Part shown: positions 51,612-60,616 of the stretch, one piece after another
Layout of the letters: each line of letters begins with the position of its first letter
Position numbering within the stretch: position 1 is the stretch's first letter
From: Christiangramia oceanisediminis
GTDB taxonomy: Bacteria; Bacteroidota; Bacteroidia; Flavobacteriales; Flavobacteriaceae
Length of the DNA stretch: 64,000 nt
Assembly: GCF_022570735.2 (NCBI RefSeq)
Contig: NZ_JANCNS010000003.1
Coordinates: forward strand, 558,001-622,000
Direction of reading: 5' to 3'
The notes under the pieces: generated by a model
What the model was told of the DNA's origin: nothing
Database searches by the model: none
The model's input: the letters and a program-made list of their open reading frames with translations, nothing else
Position numbers and translations under genes: made by a program

Positions 51612-54029
51612 CTAATCGGTTCGGAGCCAGTCCAGCGCCTCTAATGTATAGTTATCCCTTGTTTGTAGGTATGCGCATTTTTCAATAACCTTCGCTCCTA
51701 CTTTTCGCTTCTCAAATGCAGCGGTTAATCCGAAATCAATTCTGGAGCATTTGATCCCTTTGGCTCTTATAATTGTTTGATATAACAGCTGGCGATATAC
51801 CTGGTATTTCCTGGAATATTTATAGTCCATGCCAATTAAATCTGGAACATACACACCGGAACTGTTTTTATAACAAAACATTACCCCCACCATAGGCTCA
51901 TCCTGGTTCTCTTCCTTCTTTAACCTGAGTATTATAAATTCCCATGACTTGGAATCATTCATATTCTCAAATAATTCAAAAGGATAATTAAACGTATTTA
52001 AACCTGGATTGTTTTTCTTTACTTCTAGATATAAACCATAAAATTTTTCCAGTAATGGTATGTTCACACTTTGATCGATCGAAATATTGAAATAATCTCT
52101 AAAACCCTGTATTTCTTTTCTAAAATGCTTACGCGACCTGGTGCTTAAAGTGCTCACATATTCTTCCTCACTGTTCCAGGTAAAATTTTCATATACACAG
52201 GATTCAGGCATGGCTACTTTTACAAATCCTTTGTTGTGTAAGAAATCGTTCAATTCGTTATCATCAGTTCGAAAATCCCGTAAAAGAACTGTAGAAGGTT
52301 TTAGCCTGTTTTCCAGCTCTTCTAATTTATGCAAGAATAAACTAAATGCCTCTTTCCAATTCTTCGACTCTCTGTCAAGATATAGATGATCTCCTTCCGT
52401 TAAAAAGGAACCCAAACTTAGGATATGACTGGTATGATAATAAGGATCTTTTACACGTAACCTCTCCATTTCCCTGGTTACAGAGATAGGGGCAAGCATA
52501 TCTTCCTTCCAAAGACTGAGCGTGACCAAACTCATAAGTATCACTTTACTGTTTGAATCCTTGATATTGAAATAATAAAACTGATAATTATGCTCAGGCT
52601 TCCTATTTCCCGTAAAACTTTTTTCAATAAAAGCCATGCCGTCCCAATCGATTATACTTCCATTTCCCATGTATTTATTCCAATCCTCCTTCTTCATATC
52701 ATGTATGGTGGTAAAAATTTCGCAGGTAAGACTGGACAACTTATTGGTCTGGCTAATATTAGTATGATTAGTCATCCCAAATGCAAATCTCACTCGTTCA
52801 AGGTTTGTATGCGTTTCTTCAAGGGCCTTATAATAATGATGATTGACGGCTTCGGTAAGGCCTAGGATTTCCTGTTTTTGATTATGACGCGAAATCGTAA
52901 TTCGTAATCCAGTATTTTTTACAGGAACTGCCGGAAAAATACCAAGGTTTACGTAATACCCCTCTCCCATAAGTCGGTTGACGAGGTTGTATCCCGTTTC
53001 CGGCATACCCGTTCCTATATAAAAGACCGGGGAGTCATTTTCAGAAATTAATGGGAGTTCTGTAGCTTTTAAACACTCATTGAAATAAGAAGTCCTGTCC
53101 GATAGTTGCTGTTGCAATTCGTAAATTTCAGGACTTAAATGAATGTCAGCTGATGCAATTGCAGCTCCTACCGACGAGGGTTCTAACTGGGCGGAGAATG
53201 TAAGTGGGCCTCCGAAATTTCGGATTCGACGGTGTAATTTCTTGTTGTTACAAACCATTACGGCTCCACTGGCACCAAAAGTTTTGCTCAGGGTTCCAAA
53301 TAATATTGCGTTCTCCGGCAATTCTTCCAGAACACTCATTACATAACCGCTACCATTTTTTCCTTTCCAACTCATCCCGTGAACATCATCAAAATAAATA
53401 TGCAATTGAGGATACCTAACGCTTAGTTCTATTAATTCTCGAATCGGGGCATAATCACCATACATAGAATAAATACCATCAGCCATATACCAGATCGTAT
53501 TACAACGGTTTGACAATTTCTTTATCTTATCCTCTAGCATGTCTAACCTGTTATGCCTGATCATCTCTACCGGAACCGATCTTAATTTAAGAGGTTGAAC
53601 GGCATTTTGAACGCTCCAGTGAACCTGGTGATCAAGTATTATCCCATCCCCGTCCTGTACAATGGATGGAATCACGGCCATATGCCCTAGTGTACTATTC
53701 TTGGTTATTATTACCGGAAGGCCATAAATTGAACGAATCTTCTCCTCAAGCTCTTCATATAATGGATGTGAAATATAAGATTTGGATAATGGGAATTGCG
53801 TTCCATAGCGTTCTATAGCATCAATCGCCGCCCTTTTTAATCTCAAGTCTTGCTCTAGACCTAAATAACCTGTTGTCCCGAAATGAAATAATTTCTTTCC
53901 TTTAATTTGAATGTGTCTGCCGTTAAAAGATTCTCCTTCTGCATACAGGTGAAGAGCTCCTTCATCTTTTGCATTAGTCATTACCTCGACAACCGTGTCG
54001 AGGAAATTGTTGTGTTTAATTTTTGCCAT
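51612..54029 (-). CDS. alpha-oxoamine synthase (KBL/SPT-like) fused to GNAT domain
   Basis: 805 residues. The N-terminal PLP enzyme (about 40-400) has LFHFGTTGYLGL, D214/H217 in YFDDVHGMS, the Schiff-base K249 in LFGTLSKTFGASG, and GLRITISRHN near its end. It is related to KBL, serine palmitoyltransferase and CqsA, which condense an amino acid with an acyl-CoA. A C-terminal half of about 390 residues shows a GNAT/FemAB-like fold (VGVMFCYKNSSGVYVPDLIG, then YRQLLYQTIIRAKGIKCSRI). The product may be an N-acylated aminoketone or lipid (inference). It is divergent from a STAS-like/AraC pair. Confidence 0.85.
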   Translation of the reverse strand: MAKIKHNNFLDTVVEVMTNAKDEGALHLYAEGESFNGRHIQIKGKKLFHFGTTGYLGLEQDLRLKRAAIDAIERYGTQFPLSKSYISHPLYEELEEKIRSIYGLPVIITKNSTLGHMAVIPSIVQDGDGIILDHQVHWSVQNAVQPLKLRSVPVEMIRHNRLDMLEDKIKKLSNRCNTIWYMADGIYSMYGDYAPIRELIELSVRYPQLHIYFDDVHGMSWKGKNGSGYVMSVLEELPENAILFGTLSKTFGASGAVMVCNNKKLHRRIRNFGGPLTFSAQLEPSSVGAAIASADIHLSPEIYELQQQLSDRTSYFNECLKATELPLISENDSPVFYIGTGMPETGYNLVNRLMGEGYYVNLGIFPAVPVKNTGLRITISRHNQKQEILGLTEAVNHHYYKALEETHTNLERVRFAFGMTNHTNISQTNKLSSLTCEIFTTIHDMKKEDWNKYMGNGSIIDWDGMAFIEKSFTGNRKPEHNYQFYYFNIKDSNSKVILMSLVTLSLWKEDMLAPISVTREMERLRVKDPYYHTSHILSLGSFLTEGDHLYLDRESKNWKEAFSLFLHKLEELENRLKPSTVLLRDFRTDDNELNDFLHNKGFVKVAMPESCVYENFTWNSEEEYVSTLSTRSRKHFRKEIQGFRDYFNISIDQSVNIPLLEKFYGLYLEVKKNNPGLNTFNYPFELFENMNDSKSWEFIILRLKKEENQDEPMVGVMFCYKNSSGVYVPDLIGMDYKYSRKYQVYRQLLYQTIIRAKGIKCSRIDFGLTAAFEKRKVGAKVIEKCAYLQTRDNYTLEALDWLRTD

Positions 54030-54080
54030 TTTCCCTACTCAATTAATAAGAAGTAAAAGCTATAAAAGAAATTCTGCCTG

Positions 54081-54211
54081 GCCTATTTTTTAAATTTTAT
54101 AGGACTTAATAGGCAAGTAGTTGACCCTAATAGGCAAATCTTTTTAAACTCAAATGATGCTAATTGACTAGAAATTACCCTAATTGCATATTACTTGACT
54201 GTTTATTGCAT
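54081..54211. promoter_or_regulatory. direct repeats with 21-22 bp spacing between divergent genes
   Basis: TAATAGGCAA occurs at 54107-54116 and 54128-54137, exactly 21 bp apart. An inverted AATAGGC lies at 54081-54087. ATTGCAT is repeated at 54183-54189 and 54205-54211, 22 bp apart. Half-sites on the same helix face are typical operators for AraC-family regulators, and one is encoded 450 bp away at 54661. Confidence 0.6.
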
Positions 54212-54260
54212 GTGTTAGCGTTATTTAATTTCCTAAATTAGAACCGCTGAAGGTACTGGT

Positions 54261-54626
54261 ATGGGATTCAAAAATAAATACGCAGAATTTTGGATGGAAG
54301 ACGGAATCCTGTTCTTTGTATATAAAGCCAATACTATTATTGACCTCAAGGCCGCGGAGTCGATAGTCAAAGATAGGATCAGGTTTCAAAACGAAAAGGA
54401 ACTTCCTATTCTTTGTGATATGCGCCAGCTTCACATTGTAGAAAAGCCAGCCCGTGATTACCTGGCAGCAGAAGGATCCTATCTTGCGAAAGCAGTAGCT
54501 CTCGTGGTGAAAGAATTATATACTGAGAAACTTGTGGATGTATTTCTGCAAACCAGCAAACCTAGCGTCCCTACACGCAGGTTTACCTCAGAAACCAAGG
54601 CACTTGAATTTCTTAAGCAATTTTAA
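54261..54626 (+). CDS. STAS-like (SpoIIAA-fold) protein
   Basis: 121 residues resembling the short STAS-like proteins common in Bacteroidota: AEFWMEDGILFFVYKANTII, DLKAAESIVKDRIRF, LPILCDMRQLHIVEKPARDY, then a final TKALEFLKQF helix. It has no signal peptide or membrane segment. These proteins are often paired with AraC-type regulators and may act as partner switches; that role is inference. It lies 34 bp before the AraC gene. Confidence 0.7.
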   Translation: MGFKNKYAEFWMEDGILFFVYKANTIIDLKAAESIVKDRIRFQNEKELPILCDMRQLHIVEKPARDYLAAEGSYLAKAVALVVKELYTEKLVDVFLQTSKPSVPTRRFTSETKALEFLKQF

Positions 54627-54660
54627 AAGGCCTTATTCAGTTTTTTAACTTTAAATCTTT

Positions 54661-55578
54661 ATGGGTAGGGAGTTCAATCATAATAAGCTTGAAGAATTAT
54701 GCGATTTCGTTATTGAAGTGAGTAAGGGAAATTTTACGCTCCAGGTAGACCCTAAAAATTCAGGAGAACTTACTCCGTTAGTAATGCTCCATAACATCAT
54801 GAACGAAGAGCTCAACACCCTCTTTCATATTTCGCATGGAGGTAAGAGTCATCCTGAAGTTAATCTGATCAGTATACTTGCACATCCAAATTTGGATAAT
54901 GCCTTTATTTCCTCAAGTACCATGAAGTTGATTCATATGGATCAAACTCCTAAAAGAATGAATAGTATTCTTACACCTTCATCATATGAAAAGCTATATA
55001 AGAGTATTCAAAAACGTCATTCATGGAAAAAACCCGCTAAAAAATTAAATATCGATTTTATTACTGGTAAAGGTTTAATTCTTAAGACAACCGCAGTACT
55101 GGAAATTGTGGATCCATCAGATAATAATTCATTGATTCTCATTAATGCTTATAATTTAGAATATAAGAACGATAAATTGGAAAAATACAGAAGAGGTATT
55201 GATACAATTCGGACAAAATATCCATCCAGAAACAGGTCGATGTTACTGCAGGAAAACCGGGAAATGATTGAAAGTTTACAAAGGCACCTCATTCAAACCC
55301 TGGATCAAAAATTTCCCGGAATGAAAGCTTTAGCGGAAAAATTTAATGCCAGTGAAAGCAAACTAAAGAAAGGCTTTAAGCATTATTATCACATAAGTAT
55401 TTACAAATTCCTCCAGCAAAAACGTTTCGAAAAAGCACACTTACTACTTACTCAAACTGAAAAACCCGTTAGTACTATTGCCCGTGAATGTGGCTTCGTA
55501 AGTGCCGCCCATTTCTCGCGATCATTCAAAGAAAAGTTTGGATATCGCCCTACCGATGTACAGAGAAGACCTGAATAA
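54661..55578 (+). CDS. AraC-family transcriptional regulator
   Basis: 305 residues. The N-terminal region (about 1-200) is a PAS-like or sensor part without a recognised ligand motif. The C-terminal double HTH (about 215-303) reads MKALAEKFNASESKLKKGFK, YKFLQQKRFEKAHLLL, VSTIARECGFVSAAHFSRSF then KEKFGYRPTDVQ. It follows the STAS-like gene and probably controls the divergent synthase through the 21-bp repeats. The first ATG at 54661 gives no better alternative. Confidence 0.9.
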   Translation: MGREFNHNKLEELCDFVIEVSKGNFTLQVDPKNSGELTPLVMLHNIMNEELNTLFHISHGGKSHPEVNLISILAHPNLDNAFISSSTMKLIHMDQTPKRMNSILTPSSYEKLYKSIQKRHSWKKPAKKLNIDFITGKGLILKTTAVLEIVDPSDNNSLILINAYNLEYKNDKLEKYRRGIDTIRTKYPSRNRSMLLQENREMIESLQRHLIQTLDQKFPGMKALAEKFNASESKLKKGFKHYYHISIYKFLQQKRFEKAHLLLTQTEKPVSTIARECGFVSAAHFSRSFKEKFGYRPTDVQRRPE

Positions 55579-55649
55579 TACCTGTATTGATAAAGGGTAC
55601 ATCCCTAAAAGCAAATTGATTTGAAGACATTTACTACAAATTAATTGCA

Positions 55650-56114
55650 ATGAAATCGTTAAGCTCTCATTCCAGAAATAGATTCATAGAGGTTTGCTGC
55701 TTTCTATTCATAGTGCTATTCCTTTATACCGCGATCAGCAAACTCATGGACCTCGAAAATTTTCAATTGGAATTACAAAAATCTCCCCTTTTAAGTGATT
55801 ATCATAAAATGGTCGCTCTTGTTATTCCGGTTTCGGAAATCTTAATTAGCCTCGGTCTCATTTGGAAGAAGACTCGATTTATTTCTCTTTTAAGTTTCCT
55901 TTTCTTCATGACCCTCTTCACCGCATATATCTATACCATATTAAATTTTACAGGTTACATTCCCTGTTCTTGCGGAGGTGTTATAGAAAGCCTGGGATGG
56001 ACTGAGCATCTCATTTTTAATGGCCTATTTATACTATTAGCCATTGGTGCTATTATCTACTACCCCATTCAAAAGTTTCAGAATATAAAACAAATCTTAT
56101 TGCGCAATGAGTAG
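55650..56114 (+). CDS. MauE/DoxX-like redox membrane protein
   Basis: 154 residues with four hydrophobic helices (about 14-30, 50-72, 78-98, 120-140). The CSCGG motif (IPCSCGGVIESLG) near residues 107-111 sits between helices 3 and 4. MauE-like proteins are linked to disulphide formation or reduction in the periplasm. It lies 50 bp before a gene for a small four-cysteine secreted protein, a plausible substrate. Confidence 0.82.
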   Translation: MKSLSSHSRNRFIEVCCFLFIVLFLYTAISKLMDLENFQLELQKSPLLSDYHKMVALVIPVSEILISLGLIWKKTRFISLLSFLFFMTLFTAYIYTILNFTGYIPCSCGGVIESLGWTEHLIFNGLFILLAIGAIIYYPIQKFQNIKQILLRNE

Positions 56115-56163
56115 GAGAAGCTGAAAATCCTGTAAAGAGTAAGCATCATTAAATTTTAAGATT

Positions 56164-56469
56164 ATGAAAAAAATGAAAATAATCACACCAATTATCGCTA
56201 TAGCTTTAGCGATTGGTGGGGCCCTTATGACCCAAGCTGAAGAATCAAAAGCAATGGTTGATCAAGCCATGCTAACGCATTCTTCAGAACCAGTGCAAAT
56301 CGGCTATTACAAATTACCAAGCAACCCGGCAAATTGCCAGGCATTTAGCACGGTGGATTGTAATCCGATTGAAGGACCGCAACTTTGTACCGTAAACATT
56401 AACGGGCAGATGACTCAGCTCTATGATAGTGGCTGTGCAGATATTCTATACAGGGACCCTGTAGAGTAA
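56164..56469 (+). CDS. small secreted four-cysteine protein (DUF6520-like)
   Basis: 101 residues with a signal peptide (IITPIIAIALAIGGALMTQA). The mature part has four cysteines, C58, C66, C75 and C91, in SNPANCQAF, TVDCNPIE, PQLCTVN and DSGCADI. This matches the DUF6520-type Bacteroidota proteins often found after MauE-like genes. Its function is unknown; two disulphides and a peptide-signal or adhesion role are speculative. A strong terminator follows 9 bp after the stop. Confidence 0.75.
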   Translation: MKKMKIITPIIAIALAIGGALMTQAEESKAMVDQAMLTHSSEPVQIGYYKLPSNPANCQAFSTVDCNPIEGPQLCTVNINGQMTQLYDSGCADILYRDPVE

Positions 56470-56477
56470 AATTGATA

Positions 56478-56505
56478 AGGCAGCCCATTAGGGCTGCCTT
56501 TTTTT
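56478..56505 (+). terminator. rho-independent terminator after the four-cysteine protein gene
   Basis: A 9-bp stem AGGCAGCCC / GGGCTGCCT with ATTA loop, then a run of seven Ts. It lies 9 bp before the next ATG, so the downstream propeller gene is either read through or has its own promoter. Confidence 0.9.
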
Positions 56506-56513
56506 CAAACACT

Positions 56514-57548
56514 ATGACAAGTACTTTTAAAATACTTTTGATTCTTTTTGTATTATTCCTAGCGGTTCTTACCATCATAGGACTCTACATACCATTTTAT
56601 AATCGACTTTCAACACCCATGGGATTTAATCGAAACTTTGAATCCCCTGAATTTCTGATCAAGGATACTATACCTTTAGGTTACACTGGATACTACTTCA
56701 CCGGAGTTCATGAAAATCACATATTCCTGGGACATAAAAGCGCACCAGCCCATATCCTTAGGTATGATCTAAAAACAAAAGATACAATTCACCTAAACTT
56801 CAATATCGACAGGAGACAATTTCCAAACTTTGACCCTGATAAGCTAAAATTAGCAATTCAATATCCCAATACATATTTTGTAGATGGTTCCAACGGTATA
56901 TTTATTAAAGGTAACCTTATAAACAAGAATATAAACGAGACCAATGAACTCGAATGGAGATTTGATAATTATATCCAAATAGATTCAAATACTATTGCAT
57001 TCAGAACCTACGATATGCACAAGCAACAAAATATGCTAGCTGCTATTGATTCGATCGGCAAGGCCATCAACATATACCATCCTAAAAAACAACAAGATGG
57101 AATCTTTGATACGGATGGACGGCTTTTTCAGAAAAATAATTACCTCATCTATCTTCTTTATTATAGGAATGAATTCCTCGTTTTTGATAATACATTAAAA
57201 CTCCAGTATGCAGGAAAAACTATAGATACTATTTCAACTGCTCAAATAGATATTTCGACCTTTGATAAAACACTCACGATTTCAAGCCCGCCCCTTCGCG
57301 TAAACAAGAATCTTTTTGTAAATGATAGTAAACTTTACGTAGAATCAATAATAAAGAGTAACAATCAAAGTCTTAAGCAATTTCAGCAACAGGTAACTAT
57401 AGATGTTTATAATTTAAAATATGGAAAATATTTACATAGCTTTTACCTTCCCAAAATAAATCGAAAGCGCCCAGTTGAATATACCATTCACAAAGATAAA
57501 CTTATGGCTATCTACGATAAGAACCTGGTTATTTTCACTGGCTATTAG
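56514..57548 (+). CDS. membrane-anchored propeller-like protein
   Basis: I choose ATG 56514; an in-frame TTG at 56472 would put the preceding terminator inside the gene. 344 residues: one N-terminal helix (FKILLILFVLFLAVLTIIGL), then a beta-rich extracytoplasmic part. Repeats in it suggest a six-bladed propeller, like the proteins found beside MauE and DUF6520 genes: YFTGVHENHIFLGHKSAPAH, YNLKYGKYLHSFYLP, LMAIYDKNLVIFTG. The gene converges with the amidohydrolase, overlapping 14 bp. Confidence 0.65.
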   Translation: MTSTFKILLILFVLFLAVLTIIGLYIPFYNRLSTPMGFNRNFESPEFLIKDTIPLGYTGYYFTGVHENHIFLGHKSAPAHILRYDLKTKDTIHLNFNIDRRQFPNFDPDKLKLAIQYPNTYFVDGSNGIFIKGNLINKNINETNELEWRFDNYIQIDSNTIAFRTYDMHKQQNMLAAIDSIGKAINIYHPKKQQDGIFDTDGRLFQKNNYLIYLLYYRNEFLVFDNTLKLQYAGKTIDTISTAQIDISTFDKTLTISSPPLRVNKNLFVNDSKLYVESIIKSNNQSLKQFQQQVTIDVYNLKYGKYLHSFYLPKINRKRPVEYTIHKDKLMAIYDKNLVIFTGY

Positions 57549-59136
57549 AATTTTGTTTTTGCTGTTCCATCTTTAGAAAATAAGCTTCAAATAAGCCTTT
57601 CGATTCATAAAGATTACCATTTTTTATAACGGTGTGGACATTAGCTGTATGCTCAATATTTTCTAGTGGATTGCCGTTAAGTACAACCAGGTCTGCAATC
57701 TTTCCTTTCTCAAGCGACCCTAAGTCGTGTTGCAATCCCATAGCAGTTGCCCCGCCTAAAGTGGCAAGTTCCAATACTCTGTGCCTGCTAAGGCCGTGTT
57801 CCTCATGCTGCCATATTTCCCAATGATAAGGCAATCCAGGAGTGTCCGTATGTGAACCAATCCCTATGTTGCCTCCACTTTTCGATAAGGTTACTGAACT
57901 TCCTAAATATAAAGCAGCTTTGGAATCTTCTCCAGAAATTTTGTCCTTGTTATTAATAAATTTCTTTAAAGTTTCCCCTTTATTCCATTCTTTGAATATT
58001 TCAACATCCTTAGTTCCCGATTTAAAAAACTTTTTGAATTTGGAATGATTATCAAATTCAGAAATACCCGCAACTGTATACCAGGTCTGGCTTTTTGCTA
58101 TTAATTGAATCAAATCATCATACATTCCGCCTATTTTAATAGCATGTTCAACTCCCGTTAAACCATCAAAAAATGCCGAAGCATCTAGGCTTGTAGTGTA
58201 ACTAGAAAAGTCGGCGTGACCGGTAATATTAATATTCTCATTCCTGGCGGCCTTGATTAACCATTGCCTAATCTTTCTTGGCCATAAATCATGAATTTTG
58301 ATGAAGATAGCTCCTCTTTGTTTTTCTCTTTTAACCCAGGATAAAGCATCTTGATAATCTTTTATTTCAAAATGAGGATGACCCAATGCAAAGAATGGAA
58401 TCAATCGGGAGGACTTTAATCTTCCCGTTTGGGCCATTTCTGAGTAAGCCTGCATTTGAGGTTTGCCTGCCGGGTCTCTTATAGTGGTAATACCGAACGC
58501 CAGGTCCATGAGCAATTTAGAGTATTGATCTACAAGTACATCTGGGGGAGCATCGTGGTGAGCATGTAAGTCGATAAAACCAGGCATAATTGTTTTACAA
58601 GAAAAATCAATCCGTTTTGCGCTCTCAGGAATTAGAATACTGTCTGAGTGACCAATTTCTTTGATCCTTCCTTTTTCAATAATAACGGTACCATCTTCTA
58701 TAATCTCTCTTCCTTGCATGGTGATAAGCCGGGCGCCTTCCAGCGCCAAAACCCTTGTATTCGTTTGGATAGATTTGTTTACACTGATTTTTACAGCCTG
58801 ATCATTTAAAAATTCCTCCGTGCATTGGCCCGAACTGCATTGATCAAGTATCATTTTCGGATGAATACGGAATAAATAGTTTCCATTAAACCACAATAAA
58901 TCTCCAGAACCTGGATCAAAAGAATAATCCAACACTCCAAGGTTGGAAACCTTTATACTATTACTATCCGTCGAGGCTATAGGCATACTTTTATCATGCA
59001 GCTGGGTTAAAAAGAGCATATTTTTACGTAGATAAGCCATGTATTTTAAATCCTTAGAAACAATACCATGTTCCACATTTTCAAACCTGGCTATTATTCT
59101 ACTCTCCAAGGGTTCTTTTAAAATTGGTTTTGACAA
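57535..59136 (-). CDS. amidohydrolase, C-terminal half of a split propeller-amidohydrolase
   Basis: 533 residues in a frame opening with TTG 59136; no ATG start is convincing. The first 100 residues finish a beta-propeller (KYMAYLRKNMLFLTQL). The amidohydrolase barrel then shows MPGFIDLHAHHD (HxH), FIKIHD (Lys), GHADF, EHAIK, GSHTDTPG (Asp) and LEKGKIADLVVLNGNPL. It is the usual metal-dependent imidazolonepropionase/dipeptidase type. Relatives are single proteins of about 1050 residues with an N-terminal TolB-like propeller; here that half lies in another frame (59099-60616). Confidence 0.85.
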   Translation of the reverse strand: MSKPILKEPLESRIIARFENVEHGIVSKDLKYMAYLRKNMLFLTQLHDKSMPIASTDSNSIKVSNLGVLDYSFDPGSGDLLWFNGNYLFRIHPKMILDQCSSGQCTEEFLNDQAVKISVNKSIQTNTRVLALEGARLITMQGREIIEDGTVIIEKGRIKEIGHSDSILIPESAKRIDFSCKTIMPGFIDLHAHHDAPPDVLVDQYSKLLMDLAFGITTIRDPAGKPQMQAYSEMAQTGRLKSSRLIPFFALGHPHFEIKDYQDALSWVKREKQRGAIFIKIHDLWPRKIRQWLIKAARNENINITGHADFSSYTTSLDASAFFDGLTGVEHAIKIGGMYDDLIQLIAKSQTWYTVAGISEFDNHSKFKKFFKSGTKDVEIFKEWNKGETLKKFINNKDKISGEDSKAALYLGSSVTLSKSGGNIGIGSHTDTPGLPYHWEIWQHEEHGLSRHRVLELATLGGATAMGLQHDLGSLEKGKIADLVVLNGNPLENIEHTANVHTVIKNGNLYESKGLFEAYFLKMEQQKQNSNSQ

Positions 59137-60616
59137 GTTGTTTCCCTCCAGGAACTTTAACTATATGAAATATCCATTCCCCATCGATTGTCAAACGATT
59201 CCTAAAAGGAATTGGAGCAGTTAACGGCATAATTATTTTCCCCTCATCCCTGTCCAGGACTTTTAAAATGCCATCAGTGAAACTTTCCATGTTCCTTTGA
59301 TAATTACGGGCACCTTCAATAAAAGCAATATATTTTCCATCTTCACTAACATCGAGGTGTTTGTATAGTCCTGTTTTATTTAAAATTGTATCCAGCTCCT
59401 TTTTTCTAAGGTTATAGCACCAGATAAAACCTTTCTCATTATTATCCCAGGAAGAATAAATGATTTCTTCTCCTTTCTTAATTAACTTCGGAAAAAACTG
59501 TCCATGATCTGCATCTATCAATTGCATGTTTTTCCCTGATTCAAAGTCATACTCATAAATCCTTGCCTGTGTTGAAAAATAGAGCTTCCTTTTGCTATTA
59601 TTCAATTGAGGATAACGCATATACCTCAATTCCAAACTATCTGTGGATAACCTATTTTGATTATAAACTAAAGGCGCTGCTTCCACTTGTATATTCGCTG
59701 CAAACGGTATTATGGTATCCTGTTGACTTTTAACATTTATTCGGTGAATTTTCCCACCGTAACCAATGATTATATTCTCATTATTTTTATCAAAACTAAA
59801 CCTCGGTATGAATTCTAAGTGTCGCCCTATTACCTTTTTGAATAATAGAGCTTTACCCTTTAGATCATACACATTCAGGTAATTTTGGATTACATATTTT
59901 GAATTACTCATTCCTCTTCGAGTGCTTAGATTCACAAAAGCTAAATAATTTCCATCGCTGGAGATAACGGCTTGTGTAGATTTGTTCCCATTTAAACGAA
60001 TTACCGTATCAATGCTATTGGTTTCCAGGTCAAAGGATCTGAGGTAATCATCATAAATCACGTAACCCCTGTCATCCAAAATACTACCCTTAGTCCAACC
60101 CCGTGTTTTTCGAGAAAACTCTCCTTCTAAATTATAAATGGAATCAGAATCTCTTAAGGCATTTCCCGAAGTCAACCATTCCACACTGGATTTACTTTCG
60201 TATTGATTATGATGAGTAATTGGTTTAACATTTTTTCCGTCAAGATCCATTACATACAAATTATCCGCACCCGACCTGTCGGAAATAAAGGCGATCTTAC
60301 TTCCGTCAGGAGAAAATACAGGATGGGAATCCCATTGCATTCCGAAGGTAAGTTGTTGTGGGTTACCGCCCTCAGCATCCATTAAAAATAGCTTACCCAG
60401 CAAGTTAAAGACAATACTGTTATCCCTGGGCGATACATCTATATCCATAAAGGTCCCTTCTGTTGTATGGATACTATAGAAACGATCAGGCTTCAATGGT
60501 AGGGAATCCTGGCCCCGAATATTCGGAACCAGGAAAAACAAAAAGATTATACAATATGTAAATTTTCTATTCCTAAAGAACTTTTCTACATTTATAAATA
60601 AACTAATATCCCGCAT
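59099..60616 (-). CDS. TolB-like (PD40) propeller, N-terminal half of the split amidohydrolase
   Basis: 505 residues with a signal anchor (about 16-35). PD40 repeats include SHPVFSPDGSKIAFISDRSG then ADNLYVMDLDGKNV, AVISSDGNYLAFVN and HLDVSEDGKYIAFIEGARNY. The frame stops shortly after GEWIFHIVKVPGGKQLVKTN. The next ORF takes over in the +1 frame over a 38-bp overlap, continuing ESRIIARFENVEHG. The gene is thus a frameshifted fusion gene. Its start overlaps the SusD stop by 14 bp. Confidence 0.85.
   Translation of the reverse strand: MRDISLFINVEKFFRNRKFTYCIIFLFFLVPNIRGQDSLPLKPDRFYSIHTTEGTFMDIDVSPRDNSIVFNLLGKLFLMDAEGGNPQQLTFGMQWDSHPVFSPDGSKIAFISDRSGADNLYVMDLDGKNVKPITHHNQYESKSSVEWLTSGNALRDSDSIYNLEGEFSRKTRGWTKGSILDDRGYVIYDDYLRSFDLETNSIDTVIRLNGNKSTQAVISSDGNYLAFVNLSTRRGMSNSKYVIQNYLNVYDLKGKALLFKKVIGRHLEFIPRFSFDKNNENIIIGYGGKIHRINVKSQQDTIIPFAANIQVEAAPLVYNQNRLSTDSLELRYMRYPQLNNSKRKLYFSTQARIYEYDFESGKNMQLIDADHGQFFPKLIKKGEEIIYSSWDNNEKGFIWCYNLRKKELDTILNKTGLYKHLDVSEDGKYIAFIEGARNYQRNMESFTDGILKVLDRDEGKIIMPLTAPIPFRNRLTIDGEWIFHIVKVPGGKQLVKTNFKRTLGE

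Noticed and set aside
56472-56513. TTG start 14 codons upstream of the propeller-like gene
   Set aside because: It would place a strong terminator hairpin inside the coding sequence; ATG 56514 gives a normal membrane anchor.
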